A stretch of 64,000 nt of DNA from positions 1-64,000 of the forward strand of contig DETK01000033.1 of NCBI GenBank assembly GCA_002361615.1. The letters run 5' to 3'. Position 1 is the first letter of the stretch. Each line of letters starts with the position of its first letter. The DNA is from Bacteroidales bacterium UBA3290 (GTDB lineage: Bacteria > Bacteroidota > Bacteroidia > Bacteroidales > UBA932). The position numbers and the translations under genes were made by a program. Shown here piece by piece: positions 16,456-24,921 of the stretch. A model generated the notes under the pieces. It was not told the origin of the DNA. It searched no databases and saw nothing but the letters and a program-made list of their open reading frames with translations.

Positions 16456-17754
16456 GAAGGCCTCGTACTTCTTCGAGAGGGCTTCGTACTCAGGATTCTT
16501 GTCGCGGAGACGGAAGTAGATGTTCTTCAGGTACTCGGCGATGGCGTTCTTGAGTTCGCCGTCTTCGGTCATCTGGAAGGACTTCTCGAACGGCTGGATA
16601 GCCTTCTCGAGATATTCGTCCATTTCCTTCATCAGGGCGAAGTACTTGTTGTCGTCGAGCTCCTCGCCGGCCTTGGTCTGCAGTTCGATGGCCTTGTCAT
16701 AGTAGAGGGCGCCCAGACCCAGCGGGCCGAAGGTGTAGTTCGGATCGACTTCCGTCGACTTGGTGTAGAGCTTGGCTGCGTTCTCGATGTCGCCCAGCTG
16801 CTTGTACACGTTGCCTTCCACATAGAAGAGGCTGGCGTTGGTCGGATTGAGGTTCTGTGCGGCGTGGATCAGCTCGAAGAGGCGGCCGGTGTCGTCCTTG
16901 CTGTCGATATAGAGGTTGATCAGGCCGATCAGGATGCCGTCGTTCTCGGGGAACTGCACGAAGCCCTTTTCGAGGATTTCCTTGCAGGCGACGGTGTCAC
17001 CGCTGCTCTTGTAGACTTCGGCCAGGTTGGAGAAGGTGTTGCCGTTCTGGAAGATGCCCATGTCGATGCACTTCTTGTAGTAGTCGATAGCCTGTTCCTT
17101 TTCGCCGGCCATGTTCGAAACGAGCGCGGTGTAGTAGGTATTCAGCGAGTCAACCTTGCCCATAAGGGGATTCTCAGCGCAGGCTGCGGTCATCTTGAAG
17201 AGTCCGGCCGCCTTCTTGAAGTTGCCGGCCAGATACTCTGACAGGGCTTCGTTGCCGAGTTTGGTGTGGATGTCCGTCATCATCTGTTCGATATCTTTCG
17301 CCTTGGAGCCCTTCGGGTCGAGTTCCTTGGCTTTGGCGAGGGCTTCGATGGCCTTGCCCAGGAGGTCGCCCTCCACGGCCGGCTTGGTCACCAGGAAGAA
17401 CTCGAGGATACCGTCGGTGTTGTAGTACAGATCCTTGTCGGCATAGGAGTCAACGGTGTAGACACCCTCGGCGCCCTGCTTCTGGGAGGTACCCTGAACC
17501 TGCTGGTCCTTGAGGAAGAGCTTGACTTCCGACTGCGGCGTGCCGGTCAGGATGTTCCTTGACGGCTGGTCGTAAGCCTCGATGTACGCTTTGGCCAGGG
17601 AGATCCAGGTAGCCGGTTTGGCGGCCTTCTTGGCATCGGCGGCAGCGGTCTCGGCCTTGGTGACGGCCTTGAGCGCATCGGCGGCGTTTTTGGGCTGTGC
17701 ACTGACCATCGTCAGCGAGAGGATGAGCGACAGTGCGATGAAAATTCTTTTCAT
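16441..17754 (-). CDS. Secreted tetratricopeptide-repeat protein
   Basis: A 437-residue exported protein with signal MKRIFIALSLILSLTMVSA. The rest is helical with several TPR-like units (AIDYYKKCIDMGIFQNGNTFSNLAEVYK starts one such unit; others include GNVYKQLGDIENAAKLYTKS and GLGALYYDKAIEL). An alanine/lysine-rich helix (AADALKAVTKAE) follows the signal. TPR proteins scaffold protein complexes; no partner is evident. It lies 16 nt downstream of gyrA and is likely transcribed from it. The start was chosen for the signal peptide; an upstream in-frame extension lies within gyrA. Confidence 0.85.
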   Translation of the reverse strand: MKRIFIALSLILSLTMVSAQPKNAADALKAVTKAETAAADAKKAAKPATWISLAKAYIEAYDQPSRNILTGTPQSEVKLFLKDQQVQGTSQKQGAEGVYTVDSYADKDLYYNTDGILEFFLVTKPAVEGDLLGKAIEALAKAKELDPKGSKAKDIEQMMTDIHTKLGNEALSEYLAGNFKKAAGLFKMTAACAENPLMGKVDSLNTYYTALVSNMAGEKEQAIDYYKKCIDMGIFQNGNTFSNLAEVYKSSGDTVACKEILEKGFVQFPENDGILIGLINLYIDSKDDTGRLFELIHAAQNLNPTNASLFYVEGNVYKQLGDIENAAKLYTKSTEVDPNYTFGPLGLGALYYDKAIELQTKAGEELDDNKYFALMKEMDEYLEKAIQPFEKSFQMTEDGELKNAIAEYLKNIYFRLRDKNPEYEALSKKYEAFLKGE

Positions 17755-17770
17755 AACTTTTCCGTTTAGA

Positions 17771-20284
17771 TTATTGATTGTTTTCGTTATTTGTTTCCGT
17801 TTCCTGTACGGTCGTTGTTTCTTCTTCCTTTCCGACGACGCAGACGGCTGCGATGCTGTCACCTTCGCGGATGCTGATCAGTTTCACGCCCTGGGTCGCC
17901 CTTCCTGCCACGCGGATTTCTTCGGCCGGCATCCGGATCGTGACGCCCGAACGGTTGATGATCATCAGGTCGTTCTCGTCGCTGACCGCTTTCAATGCAA
18001 TAAGTTTGCCAGTCTTTTCCGTGATGTTGATGGTCTTGACACCCTTGCTGCCGCGGTGGGTCTTGCGGTACTCTTCCAGGTCGGAGCGCTTGCCGAATCC
18101 GTTCTCGCTGACGACCAGGATGTCGAGCGGTTTTTCGGCCTGTTCCTGCGGATCGATGCAGACCATGCCGACCACGTAGTCGTCCTCTTCCAGGTCGATG
18201 CCGCGCACGCCTGTGGAGTTGCGGCCGATGGCGCGGGCTTCCTCTTCATGGAAGCGGCAGCACTTGCCCTGGTTGCCGGCCAGCAGGATGTCGCAGTTCC
18301 CGCTGGTCAGGTCGGCGCCGATCAGGGCGTCGCCTTCGCGCAGGTTGACGGCGATGATGCCGTTGGCGCGGGGGCGGGAGTAGGCTTCCAGCAGCGTCTT
18401 CTTGATGGTGCCGCAGGCCGTGGCCAGGACCACGTAATGGCTGTTCGTGAATTCCTTGTCGTCGAGATCCTGGACGTTGAGGTAGGCCTGGATGCGGTCT
18501 TCGACAGTGAGGGGAAGGATGTTCTGGATGGCGCGTCCCTTCGATGCCTTGGCGCCTTCGGGGATATCGTACACCTTGAGCCAGAAGCACTTGCCGCTCT
18601 GCGTGAAGAACATCAGCGTACTGTGCATGTTGGCCACGTAGATGTGCTCGATGAAATCTTCGTCGCGGGTCGTGCTGCCCTTGGCGCCGACGCCGCCGCG
18701 ACCCTGGGAGCGGTATTCCGACAGGCTGGTACGCTTGATGTAGCCGTAGTGGGAGATGGTGATCACCACATCTTCGTTCGGATAGAAGTCTTCCGGGTTG
18801 AAGTCCTCTGCCGAGGCGACGATTTCGCTGCGGCGCTCGTCGCCGTATTTTTCCTTGAGTTCCCGGAGTTCGTCCTTGATGATGCCCAGCTGCATCTGCT
18901 CGCTGCCGAGCACCTGCTGGTAGTAGGCGATCAGCTTTTCGAGTTCGTCGTACTCGGCCTGCAGCTTGTCGCGTTCCAGGCCGGTGAGCTGGCGCAGACG
19001 CATCTCCACGATAGCGTCGGCCTGTTCGACGGTGAAGCCGAACTGCTGGACGAGGCCGTCGCGGGCGTCCGCCACGCTGCGGGAGGCGCGGATCAGGGCG
19101 ATGATCTCGTCGATGATGTCGAGGGCCTTGAGCAGGCCTTCGAGGATGTGGGCGCGTTTGAGCGCCTTGTTCAGCTCGAAGCGGGTGCGGCGCACCACCA
19201 CTTCGTGGCGATGGCGGACGAAGTACTTGATCAGCTGCTTGAGGTTGAGCTGGCGGGGACGTCCGTCCACCAGGGCGATGTTGTTGACCGAGAAGCTCGA
19301 CTGGAGCGGGGTCATCTTGAACAGGGTGTTGAGCACCACGCTCGAGGGAGCGCCCTGCTTGAGGCGGATGACGATGCGCATGCCGTCGCGGTCGCTCTCG
19401 TCGTTGATGTAGGCGATGCCGTCGATCTTCTTGGCTTCCACCAGTTCGGCGATGCGCTCGATGAGTTCGCGCTTGTTGATGGTATAGGGGATCTCGGTAA
19501 CCACGATGGTCTCGCGGCCTGAGGACGAGACTTCGATGTTGGTCCGGGAGCGGATGACGATGCGGCCGCGGCCGGTCTCGAAAGCGTCGCGGATGCCGCG
19601 GACGCCCTGGATGATGCCGCCGGTCGGGAAGTCCGGACCTTTGATATACTGCATCAGGCCGTCCACGTCGATGTCGGGGTTGTCGATGAAGGCGCAGATG
19701 GCGTCGCAGCACTCGGAGAGGTTGTGCGGGGCCATGTTGGTGGCCATACCGACGGCGATGCCGTTGGAGCCGTTCATCAGCAGCAGCGGAGCCTTGGAGG
19801 GCAGGACCGTGGGTTCCTGCAGCGATTCGTCGAAGTTGGGCTTGAAATCGACCGTGTCCTTGTCCAGGTCGGCGAGCACTTCCTCGGCCAGCTTCTGGAG
19901 CTTGGCTTCGGTGTATCGCATGGCCGCTACGGGGTCACCGTCGATGGAGCCGAAGTTGCCCTGGCCGTGGACCAGCAGGTAGCGCAGGTTCCAGGGCTGG
20001 GCCAGGCGAGCCATGGCGTCGTAGACGCTGGAGTCGCCGTGGGGATGGTATTTACCGAGGACGTCACCCACGATACGCGCCGATTTCTTGACGCCGCCGC
20101 TGTAGGTCACACCGAGGTTGCTCATGCCGAAGAGCACGCGCCGGTGGACGGGCTTAAGTCCGTCTCTTACATCAGGTAAGGCTCGGGCCACGATCACAGA
20201 CATGGAGTAGTCTATGTAGGCCGACTTCATCTCGTTTTCTATGTTGATAGGAATGATCCTACCGCCATTCTCTTCAAAATCCAT
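17771..20284 (-). CDS. gyrA: DNA gyrase subunit A
   Basis: An 837-residue type II topoisomerase breakage-reunion subunit. The quinolone-resistance region reads KYHPHGDSSVYDAMARL, with a wild-type-like Ser at the E. coli 83 position, and the active-site Tyr is in AAMRYTEAKL. The coiled-coil region (MRLRQLTGLERDKLQAEYDEL) and six C-terminal beta-pinwheel repeats (RGVGAKGSTT, GRNSTGVRGID, RGSKGVKTINI) are in order. The tail is rich in Glu, Asn and Thr. It is divergent from clpC. Confidence 0.98.
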   Translation of the reverse strand: MDFEENGGRIIPINIENEMKSAYIDYSMSVIVARALPDVRDGLKPVHRRVLFGMSNLGVTYSGGVKKSARIVGDVLGKYHPHGDSSVYDAMARLAQPWNLRYLLVHGQGNFGSIDGDPVAAMRYTEAKLQKLAEEVLADLDKDTVDFKPNFDESLQEPTVLPSKAPLLLMNGSNGIAVGMATNMAPHNLSECCDAICAFIDNPDIDVDGLMQYIKGPDFPTGGIIQGVRGIRDAFETGRGRIVIRSRTNIEVSSSGRETIVVTEIPYTINKRELIERIAELVEAKKIDGIAYINDESDRDGMRIVIRLKQGAPSSVVLNTLFKMTPLQSSFSVNNIALVDGRPRQLNLKQLIKYFVRHRHEVVVRRTRFELNKALKRAHILEGLLKALDIIDEIIALIRASRSVADARDGLVQQFGFTVEQADAIVEMRLRQLTGLERDKLQAEYDELEKLIAYYQQVLGSEQMQLGIIKDELRELKEKYGDERRSEIVASAEDFNPEDFYPNEDVVITISHYGYIKRTSLSEYRSQGRGGVGAKGSTTRDEDFIEHIYVANMHSTLMFFTQSGKCFWLKVYDIPEGAKASKGRAIQNILPLTVEDRIQAYLNVQDLDDKEFTNSHYVVLATACGTIKKTLLEAYSRPRANGIIAVNLREGDALIGADLTSGNCDILLAGNQGKCCRFHEEEARAIGRNSTGVRGIDLEEDDYVVGMVCIDPQEQAEKPLDILVVSENGFGKRSDLEEYRKTHRGSKGVKTINITEKTGKLIALKAVSDENDLMIINRSGVTIRMPAEEIRVAGRATQGVKLISIREGDSIAAVCVVGKEEETTTVQETETNNENNQ

Positions 20285-20303
20285 TTTTTATAACGGTTTC
20301 AAT

Positions 20304-20311
20304 CCAAAATA
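20304..20311 (-). promoter_or_regulatory. Possible -7 box for gyrA
   Basis: The minus strand reads TATTTTGG, one mismatch from TAnnTTTG, 19 nt upstream of the gyrA start. Confidence 0.35.
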
Positions 20312-20372
20312 TCGTGTAAAAATACAAATAATAAATGAGCTTGGCAAATTATTTATTTCCCTACTTTTTTGT

Positions 20373-20380
20373 TAACTTGG
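20373..20380 (+). promoter_or_regulatory. Possible -7 box for clpC
   Basis: TAACTTGG, one mismatch from TAnnTTTG, 24 nt upstream of the chosen clpC start. It lies in the AT-rich gap between gyrA and clpC. Confidence 0.35.
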
Positions 20381-20404
20381 CGCCTCAATTCGTTTTTTCA
20401 GGAC

Positions 20405-22870
20405 ATGAATAACAAAGGATATTCCAACGAAATCAAGATCGTGCTCAACTATGCGCTCGAAGAAGCAGCCAGGCTGGGCAGTTACATAGCGACGCCGGAC
20501 CATCTCTTTCTCGGCATCCTTCGCTACCGGGAGTCCGATGCGGTGAAAATCCTCGAGAGCCTGGGTGTCGACGTCCGCAAGGTCAAGAAGGAAATCGAAG
20601 ACAAGATCGCCTCGCCTGCGCCGATCCCTTACGGCCAGCGGGGCTCCATCTCGCTCAGCGACAAGTCCCAGGACATCCTGATGGCCTGCCAGCGGATGCA
20701 TGGCGATGTGACGCCCGCGCAGCTGATGGCCGAAATCTTCATGCAGTGGCACGGCGCCTGCACTACGGCGCTTGAAAACAGCAACATCGACCTGGGCCGG
20801 CTGCCCGAAAAGCTGCGTGAGGTGATGGAGCAGGCCATGATGTCGGCCGCCGAGGGTGGAGATGCCGGAGGAGAAGAAGAGGTAGCCCCGAAAGGGGCGG
20901 CTGCGGCTGGAAACGGCTCCGAGAAGAAATCGATGGTCGAATCGTTCGGCTACGATATGACGCGGGCCGCCGTCAGCGGCGAACTCGATCCGGTCGTGGG
21001 CCGCGAGATGGAAATCGAGCGTCTGGCCCAGATCCTGAGCCGCCGCAAGAAGAACAACCCGGTGCTCATCGGCGAGTCGGGTTCCGGCAAATCGGCGGTG
21101 GTGGAGGGCCTGGCCCTGCGGATCGCCGCCAAGAACGTCCCCCGGTCCCTGCTTTCCAAACGGATCATATCGCTCGACATGGGTTCGCTCGTGGCCGGCA
21201 CGAAATATCGCGGCCAGTTTGAAGAACGTGTCAAGGCCATCCTGGCTGAAATCAAGAAGAATCCCGACCTGATCCTGTTTATCGACGAGCTCCATACTAT
21301 CGTCGGCGCCGGCAGTACGCCCGGCTCGCTCGATGCGGCCAATCTGCTCAAACCGGCCCTGGCCCGCGGCCAGATCCAGTGCATCGGCGCCACGACGCTC
21401 GACGAATATCGCGAACACATCGAGAAAGACGCCGCACTGGAACGCCGTTTCCAGAAGATTCTGGTAGAACCCACGGATTACGCTCAGACGCTCGCCATCC
21501 TCGAAGGCATCAAGTCGCGTTACGAAGAATACCATCACGTCCGCTATACCGACGGGGCCATCAAGGCTTGTATCGCGCTCTCACAACGCTATATCTCAGA
21601 CCGCTGTCTCCCCGATAAAGCAATCGACGTGCTCGACGAGGCGGGCGCCCGTGTCCATATCGGCGATATGAAAGGTTCCGACGAGGCGGTCCGCCTGGAA
21701 AGCGCGCTCGAGCCGATCCGCGCCGAGAAACGGAGCGCAGCCAAAGCGGGCGACTTCAAGCGCGCCGCGGAACTCCACCGGCTCGAGCAGGAGAAAGAAC
21801 AGGCGGTAGCCGAGGCTGTGAAGGCCGTTTCCGCTGGGGAAGAGGAATACCGGACGGTCGATGAGGAAACGGTCTCGCGCGTGGTCTCGGTGATGACAGG
21901 CATTCCGGTTTACAAGGTGGCCGAAAGCGAAGGCGAACGGCTGCGCAAGATGGAAGACGTACTTCGCGGCGTGGTCGTAGGCCAGGATGAGGCCCTGTCG
22001 AAGGTGGTCCGGGCCATCCGGCGCAACCGGGCCGGACTCAAGGATCCCAACAAGCCCATCGGCACCTTCCTTTTCCTGGGCCCGACCGGTGTGGGCAAGA
22101 CGCATCTGGCCAAGAAGATTGCGGAATATATGTTCGATTCGGCCGACAACATCATCCGGATCGACATGAGTGAATACGGGGAGAAATTCTCCTCCAGCCG
22201 GCTCATCGGCGCGCCTCCGGGCTACGTGGGCTACAACGAAGGCGGCCAGCTCAGCGAGCAGGTCCGCCGCAAACCCTACTCGGTGGTGTTGCTCGATGAG
22301 GTGGAAAAGGCGCATCCCGACATCTTCAACCTGCTGCTGCAAGTCCTGGACGAAGGCCGCTTGACCGACAGTGCCGGCCGCTACATCGACTTCAAGAACA
22401 CGATTCTCATCCTGACTTCGAACGTGGGCAGCCGCGAACTCAAGGACTTCGGACGCGGCATCGGTTTCTCCACGGGGTCCGACGACCGTATGGCTTCGCA
22501 GAACGCCCTGATCGACAAGGCGCTCGGCAAGGTCTTCACGCCGGAGTTCCTCAACCGTCTCGACGAGCAGATCTATTTCAACGCCCTGACGCAGGAGGAC
22601 ATCTACCAGATCATCGATATCGAGCTGCGCGAACTGCTGGGCCGTATGAAGGAGCTGGGCTACACGTTGTCCATCGACAAGACAGCCAAGAAATTCATCG
22701 CCGATGTTGGATATGATCCGAAGTTCGGCGCCCGCCCGCTCAAGCGCGCCATCCAGCGCTATGTCGAAGATCCCGTCTCGGAGGTCATCATCGAAGGTAT
22801 CCCTGCCGGCTCGAAATTGAAGGTCAAACTCGGCAAAGACAAGAACTCGACAACCGTTGTCCTTCAATGA
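20405..22870 (+). CDS. clpC: ATP-dependent Clp protease ATP-binding subunit ClpC
   Basis: An 821-residue AAA+ unfoldase that feeds substrates to ClpP. It has the N-terminal Clp_N repeats (NYALEEAARLGSYIATPDHLF), a first ATPase domain with Walker A GESGSGKSA and Walker B LILFIDELH, a UVR-type middle region (AAKAGDFKRAAELHRLEQE), and a second ATPase domain with GPTGVGKTHLAKK and VVLLDEVEKAHPD. The UVR-like middle and the length mark ClpC and not ClpB. The start at 20405 (MNNKGYSNEIKIVLNYAL) is preferred over an ATG 12 codons upstream, which would fall on the promoter. Confidence 0.95.
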   Translation: MNNKGYSNEIKIVLNYALEEAARLGSYIATPDHLFLGILRYRESDAVKILESLGVDVRKVKKEIEDKIASPAPIPYGQRGSISLSDKSQDILMACQRMHGDVTPAQLMAEIFMQWHGACTTALENSNIDLGRLPEKLREVMEQAMMSAAEGGDAGGEEEVAPKGAAAAGNGSEKKSMVESFGYDMTRAAVSGELDPVVGREMEIERLAQILSRRKKNNPVLIGESGSGKSAVVEGLALRIAAKNVPRSLLSKRIISLDMGSLVAGTKYRGQFEERVKAILAEIKKNPDLILFIDELHTIVGAGSTPGSLDAANLLKPALARGQIQCIGATTLDEYREHIEKDAALERRFQKILVEPTDYAQTLAILEGIKSRYEEYHHVRYTDGAIKACIALSQRYISDRCLPDKAIDVLDEAGARVHIGDMKGSDEAVRLESALEPIRAEKRSAAKAGDFKRAAELHRLEQEKEQAVAEAVKAVSAGEEEYRTVDEETVSRVVSVMTGIPVYKVAESEGERLRKMEDVLRGVVVGQDEALSKVVRAIRRNRAGLKDPNKPIGTFLFLGPTGVGKTHLAKKIAEYMFDSADNIIRIDMSEYGEKFSSSRLIGAPPGYVGYNEGGQLSEQVRRKPYSVVLLDEVEKAHPDIFNLLLQVLDEGRLTDSAGRYIDFKNTILILTSNVGSRELKDFGRGIGFSTGSDDRMASQNALIDKALGKVFTPEFLNRLDEQIYFNALTQEDIYQIIDIELRELLGRMKELGYTLSIDKTAKKFIADVGYDPKFGARPLKRAIQRYVEDPVSEVIIEGIPAGSKLKVKLGKDKNSTTVVLQ

Positions 22871-23006
22871 CGACGGTCCCATCCTGCCGCCTCACCAGTC
22901 CTATCGCGAAGCGAAGGCTTTGACCCGTGTCGGACTTATAGTTGATTATCAATTATTTACAATAAATCGTGTGCGTCAAAGTGAGCAGACGATAATTGAC
23001 AAAGTC

Positions 23007-23750
23007 ATGAATATCAAGAGATTATGTGCCACGCTGATTGTGGCTTTCGGATTGGTCTCGCCGGCCTTTCTTTCCTATGCCCAGGATTGGGGCGGACTGC
23101 AGCGCTTCGCTGCAGCGAACGCATCTTTGACAGCGCCCGCCGAAGGGCAGCCGCGTGTCGTTTTGATGGGAGACTCCATCACGGAAGAATGGCTGCGTTT
23201 GCGGCCGGATTTCTTCTCCACCAATGGTTATGTGGGCCGCGGCATCAGCGGCCAGGTCTCGGCGCAGATGCTGGTTCGTTTCCGTCAGGATGTCATCGAT
23301 TTGAAGCCGGCGGTGGTGGTCATCAACGCGGGTACCAACGACGTGGCTGAGAATCAGGGCCCCTACAGCGAAGACTTCGCACTCGGCAACATCATCTCGA
23401 TGACCGAGCTGGCTCGTGCCAACGGCATCGCCGTCGTGTTGACATCGGTCCTGCCGGCCGCCGCTTTCCGCTGGCGTCCTGCTATCACCGACGCTGCCGA
23501 CAAAATTGCGGCACTTAACGTCCGCATCAAGGCTTACGCCAAAGAGCAGGGGATTCCGTATGTCGATTACTACACGCCGATGGTCGTCTCCGACCCGTCC
23601 CGCGCCCTCAATCCGGCCTATTCCAAAGACGGTGTCCATCCCATCGTCGCCGGCTATCAAGTGATGGAACCCCTGGTATGCGAGGCTATCGGCATCGCGC
23701 TCGGGAATTGCTGCGATTCCGCCGGCGATTGTGACTGCTGCCGTAAATAG
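23007..23750 (+). CDS. SGNH/GDSL hydrolase with cysteine-rich tail
   Basis: A 247-residue secreted lipase/esterase-type hydrolase. Signal peptide MNIKRLCATLIVAFGLVSPA, then the conserved blocks GDSITEEW (Ser), GRGISGQ (Gly), INAGTNDV (Asn) and KDGVHP (Asp/His), as in platelet-activating-factor-acetylhydrolase-like enzymes. The last 15 residues, GNCCDSAGDCDCCRK, hold five Cys, which is not part of the fold. The start at 23007 is set by the signal peptide. The 136-bp gap before it holds no clear promoter. Substrate unknown; removal of acyl groups from glycans is common for relatives. Confidence 0.88.
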   Translation: MNIKRLCATLIVAFGLVSPAFLSYAQDWGGLQRFAAANASLTAPAEGQPRVVLMGDSITEEWLRLRPDFFSTNGYVGRGISGQVSAQMLVRFRQDVIDLKPAVVVINAGTNDVAENQGPYSEDFALGNIISMTELARANGIAVVLTSVLPAAAFRWRPAITDAADKIAALNVRIKAYAKEQGIPYVDYYTPMVVSDPSRALNPAYSKDGVHPIVAGYQVMEPLVCEAIGIALGNCCDSAGDCDCCRK

Positions 23751-23780
23751 CCTGCCGCCCTCTCCGTTGCCACTTCTTTT

Positions 23781-23854
23781 TCGCTGTCGCTTTTTTTTTC
23801 GCTGTCGCTTTTTTTTCGCTGCTACATTTATATCGCTGCCATATTTTTTCGCTG
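23781..23854 (+). repeat. Degenerate tandem repeat, five TCGCTG units after T-runs
   Basis: TCGCTG occurs at 23781, 23799, 23816, 23833 and 23849, spaced 16-18 nt, each after a T-rich run. It lies between the SGNH hydrolase and the preferred start of the DNA alkylation repair gene. Confidence 0.7.
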
Positions 23855-23856
23855 CA

Positions 23857-24894
23857 ATGTACGCATCAGATTATCAGGGATTTATGCAAGTTGATCCCCC
23901 TCTGAATAAGGGGGATCAACTTGCGCAACCGGCTGAACCTCAGCTGCGTCCGTTGCAGCGCAAGAATCGGCTTTATGAGGAGATGCTGCGGAAGGCGGAC
24001 CCTTCGCAGGTCGCCGGTCTGTCCCGCTTTTTCAAAACGGGGCCGGGGCAGTATGGAGAGGGCGACAAGTTCTTGGGCATCAAAGTTCCGGTGACACGGC
24101 AGGTGGTGAAAGCCTGTTGGCGTGAAGTGGGTCTGCCGGAGCTGGAAGAGTGCATCCGCAGCGAATATCACGAGGTGCGTCTGGCCGCCCTGCTGACCCT
24201 GGTCCAGCTTTTCTCGCACGCGAAGAGATGCCCGGTCAAGCCGGGCATGGCGGCCGAAGGGCAAAGCCTGTCAGTCGCTGAACCGGGCATGACGGCCAAC
24301 GGGCCATGTCAGGCCCGAGCGGGCATCTCACAGCAGGATTGTATCGACTTTTATCTTTCGCATACGGCGTTCATCAACAATTGGGATCTGGTCGATCTTT
24401 CCTGTTATCCTTTGCTGGGGGAGTGGCTGCTCGATAAAGACAGGGCTCTGCTGTATGATCTTGCCCGCAATGGAAAGACCCTTTGGGAGCAGCGCATCGG
24501 TATCGTCAGCACCATGACTTTTGTCCGACACGGGCAGACAGACGATACTTTCGCTATCGCCGACATCCTCCTTCACCATCCCCACGACCTGATCCACAAG
24601 GCCGTCGGCTGGCTCCTTCGCGAAGCCGGCAAGCGCGACGAAGCCGCCCTCAAAGCCTGGCTCGCAGAGCCCCCGGGGAGCGTGCGTCATAGGAAAAGGA
24701 AAGCGCCATCAGGCGCTAGCGGAGACCGGGCAGGGAGGGCCTTGAGGAATAGCGAGGTCGGAGCGGCGGGGTTAGGGGCAGGGCCCCGTTATAAAACCAT
24801 GCCCCGTACGATGCTCCGCTATGCCATCGAACGGTTTCCCGAGGCGGAGCGGAGACGATTTCTCAGCGGAGTGTATCCAGTTTCAGTTCGATGA
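23857..24894 (+). CDS. DNA alkylation repair (AlkD-like HEAT-repeat) protein with in-frame insertions
   Basis: Family of HEAT-repeat DNA glycosylase-like proteins (AlkD/AlkC) that act on alkylated bases. Clear family segments are SRFFKTGPGQYGEGDKFLGI, EYHEVRLAALLTLVQLF, AFINNWDLVDLSCYPLLGEW, HPHDLIHKAVGWLLRE and MPRTMLRYAIERFP. At 345 residues it is about 110 longer than the family norm of about 230. The excess sits in an N-terminal palindrome, a 35-residue block (24225-24329) and a block of about 40 residues (about 24668-24788), all in frame. The ORF is open further upstream; I prefer 23857 because the codons before it lie in a tandem repeat. Function may be kept or damaged. Confidence 0.75.
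   Translation: MYASDYQGFMQVDPPLNKGDQLAQPAEPQLRPLQRKNRLYEEMLRKADPSQVAGLSRFFKTGPGQYGEGDKFLGIKVPVTRQVVKACWREVGLPELEECIRSEYHEVRLAALLTLVQLFSHAKRCPVKPGMAAEGQSLSVAEPGMTANGPCQARAGISQQDCIDFYLSHTAFINNWDLVDLSCYPLLGEWLLDKDRALLYDLARNGKTLWEQRIGIVSTMTFVRHGQTDDTFAIADILLHHPHDLIHKAVGWLLREAGKRDEAALKAWLAEPPGSVRHRKRKAPSGASGDRAGRALRNSEVGAAGLGAGPRYKTMPRTMLRYAIERFPEAERRRFLSGVYPVSVR
23886..23924. repeat. Perfect 16-bp inverted repeat near the 5' end of the alkylation repair gene
   Basis: GCAAGTTGATCCCCCT (23886-23901) pairs perfectly with 23909-23924 across a 7-nt loop. It is translated as part of the unusual N-terminus (MQVDPPLNKGDQLAQ). No T-tract follows, so it is a palindromic insertion and not a terminator. Confidence 0.85.
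24225..24329. repeat. 105-bp REP-like palindromic element inserted in frame
   Basis: The ends are perfect 10-bp inverted repeats, GAGATGCCCG (24225-24234) and CGGGCATCTC (24320-24329). Inside are ATGCCCGG-TCAAG-CCGGGCAT (24228-24248) and a further CCGGGCATGACGG copy. The length is 35 codons exactly, and it interrupts the family sequence between LVQLFSHA and SQQDCIDFYLSHT. Confidence 0.8.
24682..24795. repeat. Palindromic repeat element, copy 2, inside the alkylation repair gene
   Basis: Related to the intergenic element at 12247-12425 in reverse orientation. Matching landmarks are GCGCCATCAGGCGCTAG (24703-24719) and GGGGCAGGGCCCC (24775-24787). It is read in frame and separates KAWLAE from YKTMPRTML of the protein family. 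Confidence 0.75.
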
Positions 24895-24921
24895 TGTCGG
24901 TGGCCCGGCAGCTGTGACCGT

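Noticed and set aside
17582..19522. 646-codon open frame antisense to gyrA and the TPR gene
   Set aside because: It spans two real minus-strand genes and has no homology features.
23731..23856. Earlier start for the DNA alkylation repair gene at 23731
   Set aside because: It would encode a Phe/Arg string from T-rich tandem repeats and overlap the SGNH hydrolase gene; family homology begins much later.
23886..23924. Perfect hairpin considered as the terminator of the SGNH hydrolase gene
   Set aside because: No T-tract follows on either strand, and it is read through within the alkylation repair frame, so a palindromic insertion fits better.
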